Source of the DNA: Ancylomarina salipaludis
GTDB lineage: Bacteria; Bacteroidota; Bacteroidia; Bacteroidales; Marinifilaceae
Direction of reading: 5' to 3'
Assembly (NCBI RefSeq): GCF_004122035.1
Contig: NZ_SAXA01000003.1
Location: forward strand, 281,653-345,652
Length of the DNA: 64,000 bases
Part shown: positions 10,653 to 19,375 of the stretch, piece after piece
How positions within the stretch are numbered: the first letter of the stretch is position 1
Layout of the letters: each line of letters starts with the position of its first letter
Position numbers and translations under genes: made by a program
The notes under the pieces: model-generated
What the model saw: only the letters and a program-made list of their open reading frames with translations
What the model was told of the DNA's origin: nothing
Databases searched by the model: none

Positions 10653-10680
10653 GGGAAATGTTAGCGCATTTCCCTTTTTT
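10653..10680. other. Hairpin in the susC leader
   Basis: GGGAAATG (10653-10660) and CATTTCCC (10667-10674) form a perfect 8-bp stem with a 6-base loop, followed on the plus strand by a run of T. It lies 55-76 bases upstream of the susC start and so would be in its 5' leader. By shape it is a terminator for plus-strand (antisense) transcription. On the sense strand it could act as a leader structure that stabilises the mRNA. Role is inference. Confidence 0.5.
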
Positions 10681-10765
10681 AGTTTAGGTTAGTTTTGAGT
10701 CATTGGCATTTTATTTTGGATTTAGTTTTCCTATTTTAGTTTTATTATTATTTCATAGATGTTAA

Positions 10766-10779
10766 CTAAACCGATTTAG
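10766..10779. promoter_or_regulatory. LacI-type operator upstream of susC
   Basis: CTAAACCGATTTAG is a palindrome with 12 of 14 matching positions and a central CG, typical of LacI-family operators. The same core, read on the other strand as CTAAATCGGTTTA, occurs twice before the lacI gene of this locus (14127-14153). It lies between the kinase stop and the susC start, so it probably controls susC-susD-GH92. Confidence 0.75.
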
Positions 10780-10825
10780 CAACTTTGTGAAAAAAATAGA
10801 ATACTAGGGGTTATTATTTAATTTA

Positions 10826-11947
10826 TTAGTTTTTAAAATTTTCAATTTGATTGACCTCATTTATAGCAAAAGCATAGGCACCAATTCCAATGGCTCTGCT
10901 TGCTCCCAATTTACTCGAGCATATAGCTAAACGAGGTTCCGGATCATATTTTAAACATTTATTCGTTCCAGGTATCATAATTTCTTTGGAACGATCTTTA
11001 ATAAATTCATTAAACTCGAGTTCGTTATCAATATTATAAACTTTCTGAACCAATCGGGGGATACTTTCACCCTGAGCCGTTTGCAACTGTCCATTTATTT
11101 CATCCATCACTGCTGGCATATATAGGTCACTGGCTCCGGAAAGTCCTCCACCAATGACGGCAATTCCATCTGTAATCGTCAGTAGATTGGCTAAACTATC
11201 TCCTAAGCAATTCCCGAATTGTTTAAAAGCAATTTTTGCTGCTTTATTATTAGGATGGTTCTCATCTTTAGCAATCGCATAAATATCAATCGGCATTAAA
11301 TCCGGATTTAATTCATTTTGAGCATTCTTCTGATAGACTCTCTGAATCGCTCGGGTACTTATCCCTTCTTCAGCAAATTGCTCTGGGAACAGCCTTGAAC
11401 TTGTTAACCAAACTTCACTAGCGATTGAATTATCGCCAATAAAAAGTTCATTATTTTGTACCAAACCTCCTCCAAACCCAGTTCCCAGAGTTATACCAAT
11501 TAGATTATTATAGCGTTTAGGACTATTGACAGCTTCCAGTTTTTGATTTATTTCGGGTAAGATGCCTCCTAATGCTTCTCCATATGCAAATAGATCACCA
11601 TCATTATTGATGTAGACAGGAATCTTAAAGTATTTTTCCAACATTGGCCCCAATGCTATGCCACCACGAAATGCCGGTAAGTTTGTTAAATCTCCAATAA
11701 TACCTCTTTTGTAATCGGCTGGCCCGGGGAATGCAAAACTAATGGCAACAGGTTCTTCTTCAAGTAAGTTTCTTACTTCCTGAAATCCGTCAACTATTGT
11801 TTTTAAACAAAGCTCTAATTGATCAGCGTTTGATGGTTTTTGAATAGGATCTATAATTTCATTACCACCTTTAATTGCTGAAAAAACAAAGTTTGTTCCA
11901 CCTGCATCAAGGGTTAATACGACTCTTTCGTCACTCCATATATTCAT
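10826..11947 (-). CDS. ROK family sugar kinase (candidate mannose or fructose kinase)
   Basis: The product is a cytoplasmic ATP-dependent hexose kinase of the ROK family. Seen: the N-terminal phosphate loop LTLDAGGTNFVFSAIKGG, the catalytic-Asp segment YINNDGDLFAYGE, the second glycine-rich region GITLGTGFGGGLV, and AVIGGGLSGASDLY near the C-terminus. The Cys-rich zinc motif (CxCGxxGC) usual in bacterial ROK proteins is missing, so this belongs to a zinc-less branch. The start is put at the ATG at 11947; a TTG three codons upstream is less likely. It follows the transporter gene by nine bases, so import and phosphorylation are co-expressed. Mannose as substrate is inferred from the GH92 genes. 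Confidence 0.88.
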   Translation of the reverse strand: MNIWSDERVVLTLDAGGTNFVFSAIKGGNEIIDPIQKPSNADQLELCLKTIVDGFQEVRNLLEEEPVAISFAFPGPADYKRGIIGDLTNLPAFRGGIALGPMLEKYFKIPVYINNDGDLFAYGEALGGILPEINQKLEAVNSPKRYNNLIGITLGTGFGGGLVQNNELFIGDNSIASEVWLTSSRLFPEQFAEEGISTRAIQRVYQKNAQNELNPDLMPIDIYAIAKDENHPNNKAAKIAFKQFGNCLGDSLANLLTITDGIAVIGGGLSGASDLYMPAVMDEINGQLQTAQGESIPRLVQKVYNIDNELEFNEFIKDRSKEIMIPGTNKCLKYDPEPRLAICSSKLGASRAIGIGAYAFAINEVNQIENFKN

Positions 11948-11956
11948 GTTCGTCAA

Positions 11957-13111
11957 TTACTTTCTTTTATAAAATGATAAGACTAAAATATAGCCTATAC
12001 AAACTAGTGTTACAATAAAACCTGCCATCAATGAAAAAATATCAGCAACTGCTCCAAATATTACCGGAACAATAGCTCCTCCAATTATGGCGGTTACCAT
12101 TAGTCCTGATATTTCATTACTACGCTCAGGCATTGCATCAATAGTAATTGAAAATACCAAAGGAAAGATATTGGCAAAACCTAAGCCGATAACCAGAATA
12201 GCTGCAAATCCGATAATTGAATTACTTGCTATAAACAGGCCTAAAATTCCAATTATAGCAACAAGAGATGTTATTTTTAAGAATCTTTGAGGTGACATCC
12301 AGTTTAAAATAATACCGCCTAGAAATCGTCCTGTCATCAATGCCAGAAAGAAGAAAAGTGTTCCCCAAAGACCTAATTCTTTAATATCAAAATTGAATTT
12401 GTGTTCCAGAAAATTTGGAAGCTTTGCACTCATACTTACTTCAGCTCCAACGTATAGAAATATGGACAGAACCATAAAAAAAACGTAGGGGTTTTTTAAT
12501 AGAGATAATACCGATTTGAAGGATGCTGGAGTTTCAGACTCATTTTTCTTTTCTTCGATTTTGACAAACCATAAATAGATAATGGCAACTAAAAGAATGC
12601 TTGAATAAATTGGGAAAAGTATTTTCCAGTCTAGGCCCCAGTATTTTGCTGCAAGCAGTGGGAGTAAGGCTCCTGATAATGACCCGATTGCTTTGGTGAA
12701 TTGTCCGAATGATAGGTTTCTTGAATATTTACCCTCTGGTGATACATCTCTCATGATTGGATTTCCGGCAACTTGTAAAATTGTAGCTCCTGTGCCAAGA
12801 AGTAAGAGAGAGCCTAATAATAGGCCAAATGAAGAGAAATCACCCAGGATAGGAAGAGTTAGCCCGGCAAGGGCTGCTATCATCCCCAATATCAAGACTG
12901 TTTTTTTACCTTTTCTATCCTGATAGAGTCCCATTGGTACAGAGAGTAATCCAAACATGATAAACCCCATGAAAGTTACCAAGCCTGCCATGAAATTTGA
13001 TAGCTGATATTCAGCTTGTAATTGGCTTGTTAAAGGGCCCACAACATCGCCAAATCCCATACAAAGGAAGGCTAAGAAAATTGGACCAGATTTTAAGTAA
13101 TTATTTTTCAT
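11957..13111 (-). CDS. Major facilitator superfamily sugar transporter
   Basis: An inner-membrane transporter with about 12 predicted membrane helices in 384 residues. It contains the MFS loop motif between helices 2 and 3 as GLYQDRKGKKTVLILG, and starts with a short cytoplasmic tail (MKNNYLKSGPIFLAFLCMGFGDVVG). The overall pattern resembles the FucP/glucose-galactose-type permeases found in Bacteroidota sugar loci. It sits between lacI (3-base gap) and the ROK kinase (9-base gap), so all three form one operon. It most likely imports the monosaccharide freed by the GH92 enzymes; substrate is inference. Confidence 0.9.
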   Translation of the reverse strand: MKNNYLKSGPIFLAFLCMGFGDVVGPLTSQLQAEYQLSNFMAGLVTFMGFIMFGLLSVPMGLYQDRKGKKTVLILGMIAALAGLTLPILGDFSSFGLLLGSLLLLGTGATILQVAGNPIMRDVSPEGKYSRNLSFGQFTKAIGSLSGALLPLLAAKYWGLDWKILFPIYSSILLVAIIYLWFVKIEEKKNESETPASFKSVLSLLKNPYVFFMVLSIFLYVGAEVSMSAKLPNFLEHKFNFDIKELGLWGTLFFFLALMTGRFLGGIILNWMSPQRFLKITSLVAIIGILGLFIASNSIIGFAAILVIGLGFANIFPLVFSITIDAMPERSNEISGLMVTAIIGGAIVPVIFGAVADIFSLMAGFIVTLVCIGYILVLSFYKRK

Positions 13112-13114
13112 TTG

Positions 13115-14113
13115 TTATTTTCGTTCGATTAGTTTAGGTGTTAATTCAATTCTTTTGTTTTCACTTTTTTTAGATCTTAATATTTCTTCAATTATATCAG
13201 TGGTGTGCATTGCTATTTTTTCAATAGGTTGCGCCACAGAAATTACTTTGGGCATTGAATAATCGAACAGATCGACATTATCAAAACTGACGAATTTGAT
13301 TGCATTAACCTTATCCTTGTAATAAGTATTCATCAGCCAAATGGCAATGACAGCAATCTGGTTATTCGTAAATACAACTGTATCAACACCCGATTCAATT
13401 AAAAATTTAAGTTCTTTTTCGGTTCCCTTCTTTAAATTATTGTTGTCAACAATTCTTATTAATTCTTTGTCAAAATCGATCTTGTTGTTTTCCAAGGCCA
13501 TCTTATAACCTTCGATACGATTTTTCAAGGAATACACATCGGGTGTTAATGATATCAAGCCAAGTTTTTGCGACTTGGAATCGATTGCACTTTCAACTGC
13601 GTTTTTCATCGAAATTTTATTTTCAACTAAAATGTAGTTGGCTTCGATTTCCGGATCTTCTCTATCAAAAAATACGAGAGGAAAATCTTGTGACAATAAT
13701 GACTTGATAGCATCACTTTGTATAAAACAAGAGGCGACTATTAAGGCATCGACCTGACGATTTACAAACATGTTAAGAACCTGCGTTTCTTTATCTTTAT
13801 TCTCATCAGTACTACCTATAAGCAAGTGATAGCCTTTTTCCCAAAAATGATCTTCAAGCAAACGACCTATTTTAGCAAAAAAGGGGTTGGAAATATCGGG
13901 AACCAGATAGCCTATTGTGTTTGTTTTGCCTTTTTTTAAACTTTTAGCTATTTGATTGGGTTGATAGTCCACCTCCCTAACATAATCCAATATCTTTTTT
14001 TGCGTTTTTTTACTAATATTTTTCTCATCTCCTTTGTTGTTGAGAACAAAAGAAACAGTCGTTTTTGATAGACCTAAGTCTTGGGCGATATCTTTAATTG
14101 ACTTCTTCTTCAA
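13115..14113 (-). CDS. LacI family transcriptional regulator of the mannosidase locus (TTG start)
   Basis: The N-terminal helix-turn-helix reads KSIKDIAQDLGLSKTTVSFVLN, followed by the hinge text YQPNQIAKSLKKGKTNTIGYLVPD and a periplasmic-binding-like sensor domain. The length of 332 is normal. The start must be the TTG at 14111-14113: it gives the usual KKKSIKDIA start, no ATG exists in frame close by upstream, and starting later would delete the DNA-binding domain. Two operator copies lie 14-40 bases upstream, so the gene is probably autoregulated, and a third copy lies before susC. It heads the lacI-transporter-kinase operon. Confidence 0.93.
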   Translation of the reverse strand: MKKKSIKDIAQDLGLSKTTVSFVLNNKGDEKNISKKTQKKILDYVREVDYQPNQIAKSLKKGKTNTIGYLVPDISNPFFAKIGRLLEDHFWEKGYHLLIGSTDENKDKETQVLNMFVNRQVDALIVASCFIQSDAIKSLLSQDFPLVFFDREDPEIEANYILVENKISMKNAVESAIDSKSQKLGLISLTPDVYSLKNRIEGYKMALENNKIDFDKELIRIVDNNNLKKGTEKELKFLIESGVDTVVFTNNQIAVIAIWLMNTYYKDKVNAIKFVSFDNVDLFDYSMPKVISVAQPIEKIAMHTTDIIEEILRSKKSENKRIELTPKLIERK

Positions 14114-14126
14114 TGTGTAAATTTTA

Positions 14127-14153
14127 CTAAATCGGTTTACTAAATCGGTTAAT
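14127..14153. promoter_or_regulatory. Tandem LacI-type operators before lacI
   Basis: Two copies of CTAAATCGGTT lie head to tail at 14127 and 14140, exactly 13 bp apart and sharing a base. The first is the near-palindrome CTAAATCGGTTTAC. They match the operator at 10766-10779 in inverted orientation. They begin only 14 bases before the TTG start of lacI, a position fit for repression. Confidence 0.72.
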
Positions 14154-14260
14154 CAAAAGTATGTCAATTTTTTTATTTGGCAAAACACATTGCTTTATTT
14201 TTTTTTAATCTAAATGATTTGTTGAATTTTATAGCGGGAAGAGTTTCGTTTTGGCTTTTT

Positions 14261-15406
14261 TTAGTTTAGTATTTTAGAAGCCTTTTGACGGGTAAACACC
14301 CAACTTCCAATTATTGCTGTAAAAGGCGCAACTAGAACCAAACCAAAACTACCGACTAGGGTGTGTAACAATTCGCCCGAAACGTAATTGAGATTTAAAA
14401 TATTGGTCATAGGGGTGCCCTGAGCGATGAAAACCATTAGAAGTGCCGAAAAACCGCCCGAATAGGCGAGTAACAGAGTGGTCGTCATGGTTCCCACGAC
14501 AACTTTACCAACTTCGAATCCTGATTGGCGTAATTTTTTTGCACCAATTGCAGGGTTGTGATTGATGATTTCGGCTTGAGAGGCTGCAATATCCATTGAG
14601 ATGTCCATAACCGCACCTGAGGAGGAAATAAAAATTCCGGCAAGGAATATATCTGTGAGATTTAAATGGGCATAACCCGAATAGAGTAAGGTTTCAGAAA
14701 AGGGTTTAATTGCTCCGTGTATATTGAACTCTGCACCAAAAATAATGGCCATAATGCAGGTAATAATAATTCCACTCATTGCTCCTAAAAATGCTACCAA
14801 GCCCTTTCGGTTTGTTCCGGCAACAAGGAAAATAATGACTGAAGTTAGTAGTGCAACAATTCCTAAAGAAAGAGGGATAGGGGAGAATCCTTTTAAAAAA
14901 CCAGGTAGGAGTAATTTCCAAATGGTTAAACCTGCAAACATAAAGGATAGGATGGCTTTTAGACCAATCCAGCCTGCAAAGCTAACCAGGAGAATAATGA
15001 AGAGAATTAATAACCACAGTTCCATATTTATCCTGTAATGATCAATTACATTGGCACTTTTAATAGTAGTGTGATCCTGATTTAAATTTAAGACTGTTAA
15101 TGTTTTATCTCCCGGTACAAAAAATTTGTCAAACTCCATACGTCCAACCAACTGATTGAATGCCTGGATTTCGGCATTCTTAAATTTTCCGTTTAATATT
15201 TTGATTTGAAGTCTCTGTGTGCCCGTTTTCAATATTCCTGTTTCTACCATCAGATCGTTGTTGGTAGATAAAACCAGTGCTTTTACTCGCAGTGTATTAG
15301 ATTCTTGTTCCTTATTAAACTCATTCGGTACAACAATTAAACTAAAGCAGGCAATAATTAATAAGACAACTAAAACAAAATCTGATTTTTTAGGAATTTT
15401 GATCAT
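14261..15406 (-). CDS. YibE/F-like membrane protein
   Basis: A multi-spanning inner-membrane protein of the YibE/F-like family, whose molecular role is not established. One N-terminal helix (residues about 10-27) is followed by an extracytoplasmic segment of about 90 residues, then six or seven helices. The typical family segment AGIFISSSGAVMDISMDIAASQ is present around residue 260. The length of 381 matches the family. It is downstream of, and separated by a terminator from, the alkaline phosphatase gene, so it has its own promoter. Nothing in the neighbours indicates its substrate. Confidence 0.85.
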   Translation of the reverse strand: MIKIPKKSDFVLVVLLIIACFSLIVVPNEFNKEQESNTLRVKALVLSTNNDLMVETGILKTGTQRLQIKILNGKFKNAEIQAFNQLVGRMEFDKFFVPGDKTLTVLNLNQDHTTIKSANVIDHYRINMELWLLILFIILLVSFAGWIGLKAILSFMFAGLTIWKLLLPGFLKGFSPIPLSLGIVALLTSVIIFLVAGTNRKGLVAFLGAMSGIIITCIMAIIFGAEFNIHGAIKPFSETLLYSGYAHLNLTDIFLAGIFISSSGAVMDISMDIAASQAEIINHNPAIGAKKLRQSGFEVGKVVVGTMTTTLLLAYSGGFSALLMVFIAQGTPMTNILNLNYVSGELLHTLVGSFGLVLVAPFTAIIGSWVFTRQKASKILN

Positions 15407-15434
15407 GTCGATTGGATTCGGAAGGTGTTTTGAA

Positions 15435-15486
15435 AAGGAAAAAAGGTGAGTCTTTAAGTTCTGTTAAGACTTAAAAAACTCACCTT
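15435..15486 (-). terminator. Terminator after the alkaline phosphatase gene
   Basis: AAGGTGAGT (15443-15451) pairs with ACTCACCTT (15478-15486), and the inner TTTAAGT pairs with ACTTAAA. On the minus strand the long stem is followed by a T-rich run. It ends transcription of the phosphatase before the YibE/F gene. Confidence 0.75.
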
Positions 15487-15505
15487 ATAAAAAAGTTTCA
15501 ATTGC

Positions 15506-17038
15506 TTAATTTAATTCTAAGAGTCTGAATATGTTTTTTGCCATATCAGTATTGTCGAAATAGCCTGAAAACAGTTCCGATCCGACACCAATTGCTTTTA
15601 CCGGGATTGGTGTTGCAGTATGCGAAAAGGAAGTCCAGCCAATTCCTGCTTTTTGAGATAAAATATGGCAAGCTGTTACTGCTAATGGGTTGTAGCTTCC
15701 ATACAGTAGATAGAATTGGTCATCTTTTTTGATTTCCTTATTGTCTTTCATACTTTGTTCAAAAGCATTCTTAAGTTGCTTTTTTTCAAGAGCTGAGAGC
15801 TCTAGTTCTTTAGTCTTATTGCCAAGACCAAAGTGTTTTTCAATTAGGGCCATTCCATCTTCAAGTTTGTAATTACCCATATTGTTTTTTTTGTACTCAT
15901 TGACAAGTTCAGTGAAACCATCGTTTGAGATATTCTGATATTGTAACAGTTTAAAAGCTGAATGGTAATGACTTCCGGAAAACCCAAGAGACATACCACC
16001 TGTTTCATGATCACCTCCCACTACAATTAGAGTTTCTTTGGGATGCTTATTATAGAAATCAACGGCAACCTTAATTGCTGCGTCAAAATTCATAACTTCT
16101 TTGATTGCAGTAGCCGCATCATTGGCATGACAAGTCCAGTCAATTTTTCCACCTTCTACCATCATGAAAAAACCTTTATTGTTGTTTAAAAGCTCGATTC
16201 CTTTTTTTGTAAATTCGCTTAAAGGGATATCATTTTCATTTTGATCGATAGCGTAGGGTAGAGCTTTTCCACCAACCAAACGCGGAGCAATAGCAATGAT
16301 TTTATCATCTCCTTTTTTCAGATTATTAAATTCTGCTTTGGTGTTTAAAACACGATAGCCTCGTTCTTTAGCCAAGTCAATAGAATTAGGCTGTTTGTTT
16401 TCAATTTGTTTATCACCACCCATGCCAAAGTTGGCCAAAATATTATTCTTTTCCTCTTTGCCATCGCCCACAGGATGGTTGATACCACCACCTGCAAAAT
16501 AGTTGAAGTTGGATTGACTCAATTCCAAACTAATATCGTAGTACATACTACGAGATGGTTGATGTGCATAGAAAGATGCGGGTGTCGCATGGTCGATAGA
16601 CACTGATGAAACGATCCCCACTTTATAACCTAAATCTCTGGCTTTTTCAGCTACAGACTGAAGGGGCTTTTGTTTTGAAGCATCCATCCCGATAGTATTG
16701 ATGCTGGTTTTATGACCTGTTGCCAGAGCTGTTCCTGCAGCGGCAGACCCTGTTATAAATCGATTGGTAGCATTTGTGGTATAAAAACCATGGTGTGGAA
16801 ACTTATTCATTTCAAGTTTTTGGATACCATCCTGCCCGTTAACGGCTGCCATATAGGCTTCAGCTGCATTAGCTTGTGATAAGCCCATACCATCGCCTAT
16901 GAAATAGAAAATGTATTTTGGAGCTTTACCTTTGTAATTGTTTCGTTGTTTATCAGCTGCTGAGTCTTTTGCACTGACGCTGATTGATAACAGGAGTAGT
17001 GCAAAAAACAGGTTGATTATTTTTGAATTAAACTTCAT
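15506..17038 (-). CDS. Alkaline phosphatase
   Basis: A periplasmic metal-dependent phosphomonoesterase of the alkaline phosphatase superfamily. A signal peptide (FFALLLLSISVSA) is followed by the metal-binding FYFIGDGMGLSQ, the nucleophile-Ser segment TGSAAAGTALATGHKT, and the metal ligands GGDHETGGMSLG. The frame runs to 17191 but that part overlaps the next gene and is unlike a signal, so the ATG at 17038 is chosen, 47 bp after the acyl-CoA ligase stop. At the position of Asp beside the Ser in E. coli PhoA there is Gly, as in other bacterial members of this branch. Likely role is phosphate scavenging from organic esters. Confidence 0.93.
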   Translation of the reverse strand: MKFNSKIINLFFALLLLSISVSAKDSAADKQRNNYKGKAPKYIFYFIGDGMGLSQANAAEAYMAAVNGQDGIQKLEMNKFPHHGFYTTNATNRFITGSAAAGTALATGHKTSINTIGMDASKQKPLQSVAEKARDLGYKVGIVSSVSIDHATPASFYAHQPSRSMYYDISLELSQSNFNYFAGGGINHPVGDGKEEKNNILANFGMGGDKQIENKQPNSIDLAKERGYRVLNTKAEFNNLKKGDDKIIAIAPRLVGGKALPYAIDQNENDIPLSEFTKKGIELLNNNKGFFMMVEGGKIDWTCHANDAATAIKEVMNFDAAIKVAVDFYNKHPKETLIVVGGDHETGGMSLGFSGSHYHSAFKLLQYQNISNDGFTELVNEYKKNNMGNYKLEDGMALIEKHFGLGNKTKELELSALEKKQLKNAFEQSMKDNKEIKKDDQFYLLYGSYNPLAVTACHILSQKAGIGWTSFSHTATPIPVKAIGVGSELFSGYFDNTDMAKNIFRLLELN

Positions 17039-17084
17039 GCTTGAATTGTGTGTTGATAGTGTCGAGTTATTTTTAAGGAATCTC

Positions 17085-18986
17085 TTAAAAATTCCTAATG
17101 GTTTCTTTATTTTTTGTATTGATGAAGTTCTTCCCATCTGGTGTATAGAGGTAATCGACATAGTCTTTAAAATAGTGAATGACTTTGTCACGAACGACTT
17201 TCATTGTTGAATTTACCAGCTTATTTTCTTCAGAGAAAGCTTCAGGAAGAATAGCGATTGCAGTTGGGATCCATCTTTGTGGGAATATATCCTGATAGAT
17301 TCCTCCTGTTTTATAGGCAGTAAATTCTGCTTGTAAGAGCTTCAGTGCTTCAACTTGACCTTCTTCGGTGTTTGAACTTAAACCGCAAGATTTCAAATAA
17401 GTTTGAATAGCCATTTTGTTAGGAACAACTAAAGCAATGGTATAGGGATCCTGATTGTTGTACAAAAGACATTGATCAATATAGGGTGAGTTATGCACAA
17501 AGGCTTCTTCAATGCCTTCGGGACTATATTTTTCACCATCGTTGGCAATCAATAAGGATTTAAACCGACCGCAAACGTAGAGAAAGCCTTCTTCATCGAT
17601 ATGACCCATATCGCCCGTGTGCAGCCAATCATTTTTTAGTGTTTCAGCACTGGCTTTATCATTTTTCCAGTAGCCTTTCATAACATTGCCTCCTTTGATA
17701 ACAATTTCACCTTTTTCACCGGCAGGTAATGGATTACCCTGATCATCACAAATTTTGAAGTCCATATTATTGACAAGGAAGCCCGATGATCCAAGTTTAT
17801 GACGATGGTGTGCATTGGACGATATGATTGGTGAGGCTTCAGATAAGCCATATCCCTGATACATAGGGAGACCAATTGCATAGAAAAAACGTTGCAATTC
17901 AATATCAAGCAGGGCACCGCCTCCCACAAAGAATTTTAAGTTACCTCCAAAGTTGTCTCTGATTTTTGAAAAAAGAATCTTATCGTAAAACTTATATATG
18001 GGTTTAAGAAATTTGCGTGAACCTTTTCCTTTATCAATTCCCACTCCGTTGTAACGGTATGCGACATCAAGTGCTTTGTTGAACATACGCTCTACTTTGG
18101 GACCTTTTGCTTTGATGCTTTTTTCAATGTTTTTTTTGAAATTTTTAGCCAGAGCAGGAACGCTCAATAGAATATCAGGCTGTATCTCTTTGATGTTGTT
18201 TGGAATGTTCTTCAGGGCTTCCATGGGAGAATTTCCTTGCTGAACAGCAGCGATTGAAGCTCCTTTTAACATGAAACTGTAAATACCAGCCGTGTGAGCA
18301 AATGAATGATCCCAAGGCAGAATAAGCAGGGTTTTGTAGCTGGGAGGAATATCCATTAAACTGGATGCCTGTTTTACATTAGAGGTGTAGTTGTTGTGCG
18401 ACAAAATAATGCCTTTGGGGTCGGCAGTCGTTCCTGAGGTGTAGGATATGTTTGCATTATCGTTTGCCTCAATTGTCAACCAGAGGGTTTCCAACTGCAT
18501 TCTATCGTCATCACTTAAGTTTTGACCAAAGTCTAAAAGGGAAGAAAGGTAAATTTCGTTCGGTTTCAGTTCAACATCTTCATCTATTACGATAATTTGT
18601 TCCAGAAAATCGAGTTCATCTTTAATTTCTCTGATTTTGGAGAGATGATTTTTTGAAACGATAAGGAGTCGTGCTTCGGAATGTTGAAGTCGAAACTTTA
18701 ATTCATTTTGAGCATCTAATTTTACTGAAAGGGGAACATTTACAGCTCCAGCGTAGAGTATGCCCAGTTCAGAAAGAACCCAGGCATTTCTGCCTTCTGA
18801 TAGTAAGCCAATTCGATCGCCTTTTTTGATGCCTATTGCAAAAAGTCCTGCTGCTAATAGGTGCACTTCAGTTTGAAGTTCTTTATATGATTGAGGAATA
18901 TATGCGCCATCATTCTTTTCCCATAAAAAAGGATTGTTTGGATACTGTTCTACACTCTTTTCGAAGAGTTGAATAATTGTCTCCAT
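17085..18986 (-). CDS. AMP-dependent long-chain fatty acid-CoA ligase
   Basis: The enzyme activates fatty acids to acyl-CoA through an acyl-adenylate. Seen: the P-loop-like motif YTSGTTADPKGIILSH (about 180-195), the A4/A5 region YGLSEASPIISSN, TGDMGHIDEEGFLYVCGR, and LIANDGEKYSPEGIEE. At 633 residues it belongs to the long form (FAA1/FadD15-like) found in Bacteroidota. It has no signal or membrane segment, so it acts at the cytoplasmic membrane face. The alkaline phosphatase gene follows at 47 bp and may be co-transcribed, though no functional link is obvious. Confidence 0.93.
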   Translation of the reverse strand: METIIQLFEKSVEQYPNNPFLWEKNDGAYIPQSYKELQTEVHLLAAGLFAIGIKKGDRIGLLSEGRNAWVLSELGILYAGAVNVPLSVKLDAQNELKFRLQHSEARLLIVSKNHLSKIREIKDELDFLEQIIVIDEDVELKPNEIYLSSLLDFGQNLSDDDRMQLETLWLTIEANDNANISYTSGTTADPKGIILSHNNYTSNVKQASSLMDIPPSYKTLLILPWDHSFAHTAGIYSFMLKGASIAAVQQGNSPMEALKNIPNNIKEIQPDILLSVPALAKNFKKNIEKSIKAKGPKVERMFNKALDVAYRYNGVGIDKGKGSRKFLKPIYKFYDKILFSKIRDNFGGNLKFFVGGGALLDIELQRFFYAIGLPMYQGYGLSEASPIISSNAHHRHKLGSSGFLVNNMDFKICDDQGNPLPAGEKGEIVIKGGNVMKGYWKNDKASAETLKNDWLHTGDMGHIDEEGFLYVCGRFKSLLIANDGEKYSPEGIEEAFVHNSPYIDQCLLYNNQDPYTIALVVPNKMAIQTYLKSCGLSSNTEEGQVEALKLLQAEFTAYKTGGIYQDIFPQRWIPTAIAILPEAFSEENKLVNSTMKVVRDKVIHYFKDYVDYLYTPDGKNFINTKNKETIRNF

Positions 18987-19375
18987 ATATTTGAAAATCT
19001 TCTGTAAATACTAGTTGTTTTGTAAAGGGTATTTTTTTATTGAAGGCAAATTTAGTGTTTTCCCCTCATATTCTTTTATTCTTCATAAATATGCTCCATT
19101 CTAAATAAGAGCTGGAATTGTTTATTGTTAACTTGTATGAGTATTTTCTTAATAATTAGTGTTTGTAATCAGTGTTGTATGTATATTATTTAGAAATTTA
19201 TGTGGATACAAATAGACTAGTTTCTGGGAATATATCCTATTGCTATTTGTATTCCTTTTTCAGAATATATAAATTTACGACCGTTCTTAAATCAGATGAA
19301 ACAGTCTGAATATTAATTGATTTGAGACATTCAAAATCTAAACAAACAACAAAACACATAAAACTAATCTAACTA
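18987..19375. other. Divergent promoter region, no gene seen
   Basis: This 389-bp stretch separates the oppositely directed acyl-CoA ligase and aminotransferase genes and must hold both promoters. It is very AT-rich. I see no clear hairpin, operator or small ORF worth reporting. Confidence 0.5.

Noticed and set aside
17039..17191. N-terminal extension of alkaline phosphatase overlapping the acyl-CoA ligase gene
   Set aside because: It overlaps the coding end of the neighbour and would bury the signal peptide at 17038.
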